Origin: Bursaphelenchus xylophilus
Lineage: Eukaryota; Nematoda; Chromadorea; Rhabditida; Aphelenchoididae
Length of the DNA: 64,000 nucleotides
Direction of reading: 5' to 3'
NCBI GenBank assembly: GCA_904066235.2
Contig: CAJFCV020000001.1
Coordinates: 13,573,291 to 13,637,290, forward strand
In this document: one piece after another, positions 63,773 to 64,000 of the stretch
Layout of the letters: the number at the start of each line of letters is the position of its first letter
How positions within the stretch are numbered: position 1 is the first letter of the stretch
Notes under the pieces: model-generated
What the model was told of the DNA's origin: nothing
The model's database searches: none
Seen by the model: only the letters and a program-made list of their open reading frames with translations
Translations under genes and position numbers: made by a program

Positions 63773-64000
63773 GAAAAAGCGAATCTATTCCTGTCACGAC
63801 GTGTGGTTGATGTCGTCGGAGATCCGGTGATTACACAATCCAATGGGCAGCTCGCGATCGTCTGCGGAGTTGTTTTTTCGGTCGTTTTTGCAATATATTA
63901 CCTAATATCCCGTTCGAACAAGTTTGAGATGATCTTTGAGATCAATGGGATATGTTGTGATATTAACAAATCAAGTAATAGAAAGCGATCTCTGGCATGT
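63773..64000 (+). CDS. Open frame with a membrane helix, runs off the right edge
   Basis: One plus frame is open from after a TAA (63770-63772) to the end, 76 codons. It reads RRVVDVVGDPVITQSNG, then a clear transmembrane segment LAIVCGVVFSVVFAIYYLIS, then RSNKFEMIFEINGICCDI. No ATG precedes the helix, so it would be an internal exon, but I see no good acceptor. Could be chance; the hydrophobic run with polar flanks is the main support. Confidence 0.35.

Overview
The window reads as nuclear DNA of a nematode, most likely a Caenorhabditis species. This rests on AT-rich introns with TTTTCAG-type acceptors, very short (about 48 nt) introns in two candidate genes, TATA-box genes for small secreted proteins, and an extreme density of short palindromic, transposase-free DNA elements. 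I found no rRNA, tRNA, CRISPR, operon of bacterial type, or intact transposase. About half or more of the window is repeat: perhaps ten element families, often nested in one another.

Layout. 1-6.5 kb: two tandem paralogous four-exon genes on the minus strand. They encode a secreted protein with six cysteines that I do not recognise; the left copy runs off the window. 6.6-9.7 kb: a 3.1-kb almost perfect palindrome (foldback element) inserted into a smaller element upstream of the second paralog. 9.8-20.3 kb: nested MITEs. 20.3-21.65 kb: a TTAA-flanked palindromic element. 21.7-22.7 kb: a single-exon gene with TATA box and poly(A) signal for a secreted protein of about 20 tandem TPD-type repeats. 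22.9-41 kb: mostly MITEs with degenerate or candidate coding fragments. 41.3-48.9 kb: the most gene-like stretch, with GC-rich islands in AT-rich DNA. It holds a two-exon secreted protein gene (minus strand), convergent candidate exons near 43.7-44.6 kb, and a candidate first exon at 48.37 kb. 49-64 kb: MITEs again, with a 107-bp minisatellite grown from a MITE end at 58.6-59.6 kb and an open frame with a membrane helix running off the right edge.

The best-supported genes (the paralog pair, the TPD-repeat protein and the RKR-containing small protein) all carry signal peptides, and three of these four have a TATA box close to the start codon. That suggests abundant or tissue-specific secreted products in a repeat-rich chromosome-arm-like region. 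The paralog pair also gives a clock for the repeats. Insertions shared by both copies predate the duplication, while a 219-bp MITE, an 823-bp element and the 3.1-kb foldback are each found in only one copy.
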